Below the pieces are notes generated by a model that was not told the origin of the DNA, searched no databases, and saw nothing but the letters and a program-made list of their open reading frames with translations. From the NCBI GenBank assembly GCA_964019135.1, contig OZ025249.1:17137088-17201087 (forward strand): 64,000 bases of DNA, read 5' to 3'. This stretch comes from Arenicola marina. Taxonomy: Eukaryota > Annelida > Polychaeta > Arenicolidae. The translations under genes and the position numbers were made by a program. Shown in pieces: positions 60,336 through 64,000 of this stretch (position 1 is the first letter of the stretch; each line of letters begins with the position of its first letter).

Positions 60336-60436
60336 CAATAAATAGCAGGGCATGTTGTTATTAACTACTTTGCTTAGGTCAACTGTTTTATCTATGTGAG
60401 AACATGTTCCTCGAGTTTCTTGTGCACCGCGTCATC

Positions 60437-60650
60437 GAACGTGGGCCGTGTCTATAGCCTTTGAACGTGGGCCGTGTCTATAGCCTTTGAACGTGGGCCG
60501 TGTCTATAGCCTTTGAACGTGGGCCGTGTCTATAGCCTTTGAACGTGGGCCGTGTCTATAGCCTTTGAACGTGGGCCGTGTCTATAGCCTTTGAACGTGG
60601 GCCGTGTCTATATCCTTTGAACGTGGGCCGTTGTCTATAGCCTTTGAACG
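60437..60650. repeat. 26-bp minisatellite, ~8 copies
   Basis: The unit is GAACGTGGGCCGTGTCTATA + GCCTTT, 26 bp, nearly identical across copies. The last two copies have a TATATCC change and one inserted T. Confidence 0.95.
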
Positions 60651-62590
60651 CTAGATAACACATCTTTTTCGAAAAGAGTTAAAATGAGGAGGTTTGCAAT
60701 GATTGATTGCAATGCGTCAGAACTGGCGACCCCCCCCCCCCCCCTCCCATGCCCTTCGTCCATAGACCGACTCCCCTTGATTCCCGGAATTATATATGTT
60801 TATATTATTATATAAAAGGTCATCGTGCGTCATCGTGTCTCTGACCATAAGGCTAGAAATAGTTAATAACGGAGACAATAAGTCCAGGCCCCAGGGCGCC
60901 CCCCACCCACCTCCTTGGCTGTACCCAGAGCACCCCCAGCCATTCACGGTTACACCAGTCCAGAACAATTGTAGACGTTTTTGTCGCCAACGTAAAGATT
61001 CGTGACTTATATGAATACGATGCAGCGGATTTACTTATAAATGTGTTTGTTGTCAGCCAGTAAATGAAACGATCTTTTTGCTTCCAGATGACGACCACAT
61101 AAATGGAGTAGTGGAGTATTTGCTGATCTGAAGAGTTGTCAGGTGAGATCCTTTCAATAGAGATAGTAGGCCCTACCTATACCAGGAATTATTGGAGATC
61201 TTTCTTTTTGATAATTTAGAAAAGAGCATATAATTTAACAATATATGTGGCACGGCGCTTTCAACGTCAATAAATGAACTTAGTGTGGTTTAAACCACAC
61301 GACGGCTAAAGGAATCATCTGGTATAATTTGGCCCCATATAATGTATAATGTTCGATTTCACCATTGGTAAACGGTGGTGTCAATCATTACTTCAACATT
61401 CATATTGTCTTGCTTGCGATGCTGGTGACCGAATAGAACTGATGTATTTTTCTTCACACTTCCAGAATTGCACCTTGCATTGCTTTTTGAATATACATGA
61501 AGTATTTATCGACCGTACAAATTAATGGGCTTCATTTTTTTCATTTTATTATATAGTACTGTGAAATTATATTTACGCTGCAGTAGCGTATTTATGGGGA
61601 TTCTTAGCATTGATCTGTCTGTGTACATATCTGCCGCTGCGGGTGGCGCTAGCTTTGCGAGCAATTTTGGGCAAGTTCTGCACGGAACGTTATGACAGAA
61701 TGCGCTGTCTAGTGGTGTATGCCCTAAACCTGTCGTGTGCGAGTGGGCGGGTCGCCCGCCCGCCCGAGGCAGTTAACCAGTATTACGACGGAAGAAAACA
61801 GAGGTAGTCATTGCGTTTTTATGGCTCAACCTCACCATATTTCAGTCAATTGGTGGGATATTTCACAACCAAAATGAATGAATGGATGTCGATGACACCA
61901 GATCGAGAGAGCAGTTGGTGGATTGGCCTGGTGGTTAGAGGCAGTGAGAGGAGGGGGATGGGTGGAGGGGTACGTGCGCTAGTTGGTATCAAGCTGTTGT
62001 CTCTATGTAATGGCCTCATTGTTAGCGGAAACATGCAATTTCCATATACAAAGGGTCGCTAGGGTTAGCGGGTTCCCATGACTGGCCAGGAAACAAGCCA
62101 TATATCTGGGCCTGAACCAACGAGGGAACAAGTCACTCGCTCGCACCATGTCATTTGGATCACATAATAAGGGGAGAGTGGGTCTGATGCTAATTGCGGT
62201 GAATTTATCGAACTCTTTTTGTTGTTTTTTGGCGTTCATGACAGCGGTGGTGGGTTGTTTATTGCACCGGTTCACCAGCTTGCAGCTACACACATTTATA
62301 TATTCTACCGTGCCTTGTTTGCTGGTTTTCTGTCCTCAAAACGGAAATTGGTCCGTTTCGCAATTCGGTTTTTGTTTGTCGTCATTGGTTATGTTGCCAG
62401 CCAGGATGCTGTTTTGTCATTTGGCTCCGTTCCACAGTCGTCGGTGGGTGACTCAGTTGTTGTACCCGCGGGCGTCCGATCCATGGTCACTATTCTCTAT
62501 TATAGTAACACCGGCCCTTGCTTTCCGAAAGTATTTTCTGGACCCGCCATACAGTCATTAGCCAGCCCTATAGGCACGTTCTTATAGTGA
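60651..62590. other. Unique spacer, no confident gene
   Basis: AT-rich with a C run at 60730-60745. Two overlapping plus-strand frames near 62148-62587 (137 and 122 codons) are hydrophobic but lie in different phases, resemble nothing I know and do not look like exons. The second ends beside the SINE insertion. Confidence 0.45.
62582..62590. repeat. Target-site duplication, left copy
   Basis: TTATAGTGA is identical to 62862-62870 and abuts the tail end of the SINE. Confidence 0.65.
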
Positions 62591-62861
62591 TTGGTTAGTT
62601 GGTTGTATATTCAGGACGCTTTAACCACTTTGGGTCATATCGCGTCAATGGGAGGAGGCAGGGTGAGTGAAGCCATGTCCCCGGGGGTAACCCCTTACTA
62701 TTTGCAAATAGCGACATTTGATCTTTATCCTGCAACCACACAGACATGGCCACAGCGGGGCGCGAACCACCGATCCACGTGCCGTTAGGCTCAGGCGGCC
62801 AGACCACTCAAAGCGAGCGCTCTAACCCGCTGAGCTTTCGGGGCGGGGCCGGCCTCCGCTG
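62591..62861 (-). mobile_element. tRNA-derived SINE with 9-bp target-site duplication
   Basis: On the minus strand the element begins near 62861 with a tRNA-like head. AAGCTCAGCGGGTTAGAGCG matches the Pol III A box and D arm, with GCTC pairing to GAGC. GGTTCGCGCCCC about 67 bp later resembles the B box, a wider spacing than in most tRNAs. The element ends at 62591 in a CAACCAACTAACCAA-type tail. TTATAGTGA lies directly on both sides (62582-62590 and 62862-62870) as an exact target-site duplication. A LINE partner would supply reverse transcriptase; none is seen here. The family is not identified. Confidence 0.65.
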
Positions 62862-62870
62862 TTATAGTGA
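62862..62870. repeat. Target-site duplication, right copy
   Basis: TTATAGTGA abuts the tRNA-like head of the SINE. Confidence 0.65.
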
Positions 62871-64000
62871 GAACCAACGATTTATTTACTAAAGTGCATG
62901 GTCGGCTTACTTTATTATATTGATTGATCTGCTGACTGGTAATGTAGACCCCTAACGTAGTTAATACATTTTGTTATTTAGCGACACAACAGGCTGGTGG
63001 GCGATCGCAGGGCGCCGGTCTCGTTTTCACTAATATTATATAAATGGAGTGATAATTAATAGAATAAATAGACCGATGAAGTCGTTCAAAAGTGGACACT
63101 CGAGGAAAAGAAAAAAAACCCACGAAATAAGTCATCCATATTGTTAAATATTAGACACAATGGAATGCATAATAGGCATATGCAATGGGAATATATTATA
63201 TTTATACACTAATTGACACTGCAATCAGCGGGGTGGGGGTGTCGTGTGTGTGTGTTGAGGGGGGGGGGGGGGGGGGGCACATGACCAGGGTGCGCTGTAG
63301 CTTCCCTTGAAAACTTGGCCTACTTCTGCCCAAAGGGTAGCGTCAAAGAACATCGTCGAACCATGCCGGATGGAATATCGTTAAACATCTCTCGACGCCC
63401 GGTAGGTGGCAGCACCGCTCCGCACCTTGGCCGTCGCGTGGCTTCTCTCCCGCACAGAGCGACCTATAACATGGGCCACAACTGCTTCACCACCTGTGTT
63501 GGGTTAAATGCAGACTTTCTAAACCGTGATCAACGAAGCGAAACGCGTATCAAAGCACCATGCGCATACCTGAATAAGTCACGACTATGCTGCTCGCGAG
63601 AGTGTTTAAGCTGCGCGAAGATATAAGTGAAACAGATGCAGTAGCCTGCGTGGATACCAGGCGGCATAGATCTAGATGAATGAGAACGCCATGCAAGTCT
63701 TTTGTTTTGAGCCTCGGTCGTTGTGACGTCACACCAAGCTCGACCGGCCGACAAAGTAATGTTCGTCAATGTTTGCCACTCGCTGAGAGATATGTTCACG
63801 CCGACGCGGACTAGCAAATAGAAAGTCACAAAGTATGTGAGGATAATCACGGACACACCATGGACTAATCAGGTCGAAGTGGATAAAAAAAGTGAGCTAA
63901 AAACATCTTGTCGTCGTCATCCAGTGGCCTCACGTGTGTAACTGCACATCGTCAGCGGTAATAACCTACCTCAAAGGACGACCCTAAACGTACACCATAC
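62871..64000. other. Unique right flank, no gene seen
   Basis: Mixed sequence with a GT then G run at 63246-63281. The longest frame (103 codons, plus, 63315-63626) has no recognised domain. A CTCF-like motif lies at 63399. Confidence 0.5.
63399..63412 (+). promoter_or_regulatory. CTCF-like core motif
   Basis: CCGGTAGGTGGCAG, continuing CAC, matches the CTCF core with one mismatch (G for A at position 3). Confidence 0.4.

Larger units (their letters stand above)
60125..60436. other. AT-rich spacer containing two hairpins
   Basis: Short AT-rich sequence after the gap. Its only clear structure is the pair of inverted repeats listed next. Confidence 0.5.

Noticed and set aside
62148..62587. 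Two hydrophobic overlapping frames of 137 and 122 codons
   Set aside because: They are in different phases over the same DNA, neither shows a known membrane-protein pattern, and there are no splice sites or good start contexts.
62740..62861. Functional tRNA gene on the minus strand
   Set aside because: The A-to-B box distance is too long, the T stem pairs poorly, and the sequence continues into a SINE body with target-site duplications.

Overview
This window reads as animal nuclear DNA, probably from a marine invertebrate. It has no operons and no recognisable bacterial or viral genes. It is rich in minisatellites and homopolymer tracts and keeps abundant CpG. It also carries a tRNA-derived SINE with target-site duplications, motif clusters that resemble metazoan promoters (CTCF, RFX, NRF1, ETS, CRE and nuclear-receptor sites), and two runs of exactly 200 N, the usual convention for scaffold joins. 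The species cannot be fixed from the sequence. I recognise no complete protein-coding gene. The best gene candidate is one short first coding exon with a strong splice donor at 35811-35889, inside a CpG-rich block.

About 37 kb of the 64 kb is tandem repeat, in at least fifteen unrelated arrays: 31-bp unit at 1111-6579 (~176 copies); 33-bp at 7865-11858 (~121); 13-bp turning into a 26-bp dimer at 11911-14280; purine-rich 33-bp at 16143-17485; 40-bp at 20675-20910; ~50-bp degenerate at 26070-26330; 27-bp at 26856-27572; 26-bp at 27831-27986; 44-bp with an E-box per unit at 28772-29791; 23-bp at 33185-34510; 77-bp at 37028-37530; ~50-bp at 38310-38510; 58-bp at 39480-57940 (~318 copies); 21-bp at 58752-59301; 26-bp at 60437-60650. 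The long open frames over these arrays come from units that lack stop triplets, and they are not annotated as genes.

The sequence between arrays is single-copy-like. It includes possible promoters at about 7.6-7.8 kb (RFX X-box, TATA-like, ETS and NRF1 motifs), 19.0-19.3 kb (X-box-like, paired CREs, splice donor), 24.7-26.05 kb (CpG-rich, CTCF-like and NRF1 motifs), 35.2-36.1 kb (CpG-rich, CTCF-like motif, candidate first exon), 38.87-38.99 kb (paired ETS sites) and 59.5-59.6 kb (YY1 and X-box). Mobile or dispersed sequence includes a SINE at 62591-62861 (minus strand), a diverged dispersed repeat at 21790 and 28305, and a possible retroposon tail near 23.87 kb between two copies of a ~68-bp direct repeat.

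No genes can be shown to work together here. The main content is a dense minisatellite neighbourhood that has grown by block duplication, perhaps subtelomeric or otherwise prone to recombination (inference), with possible regulatory islands between the arrays.
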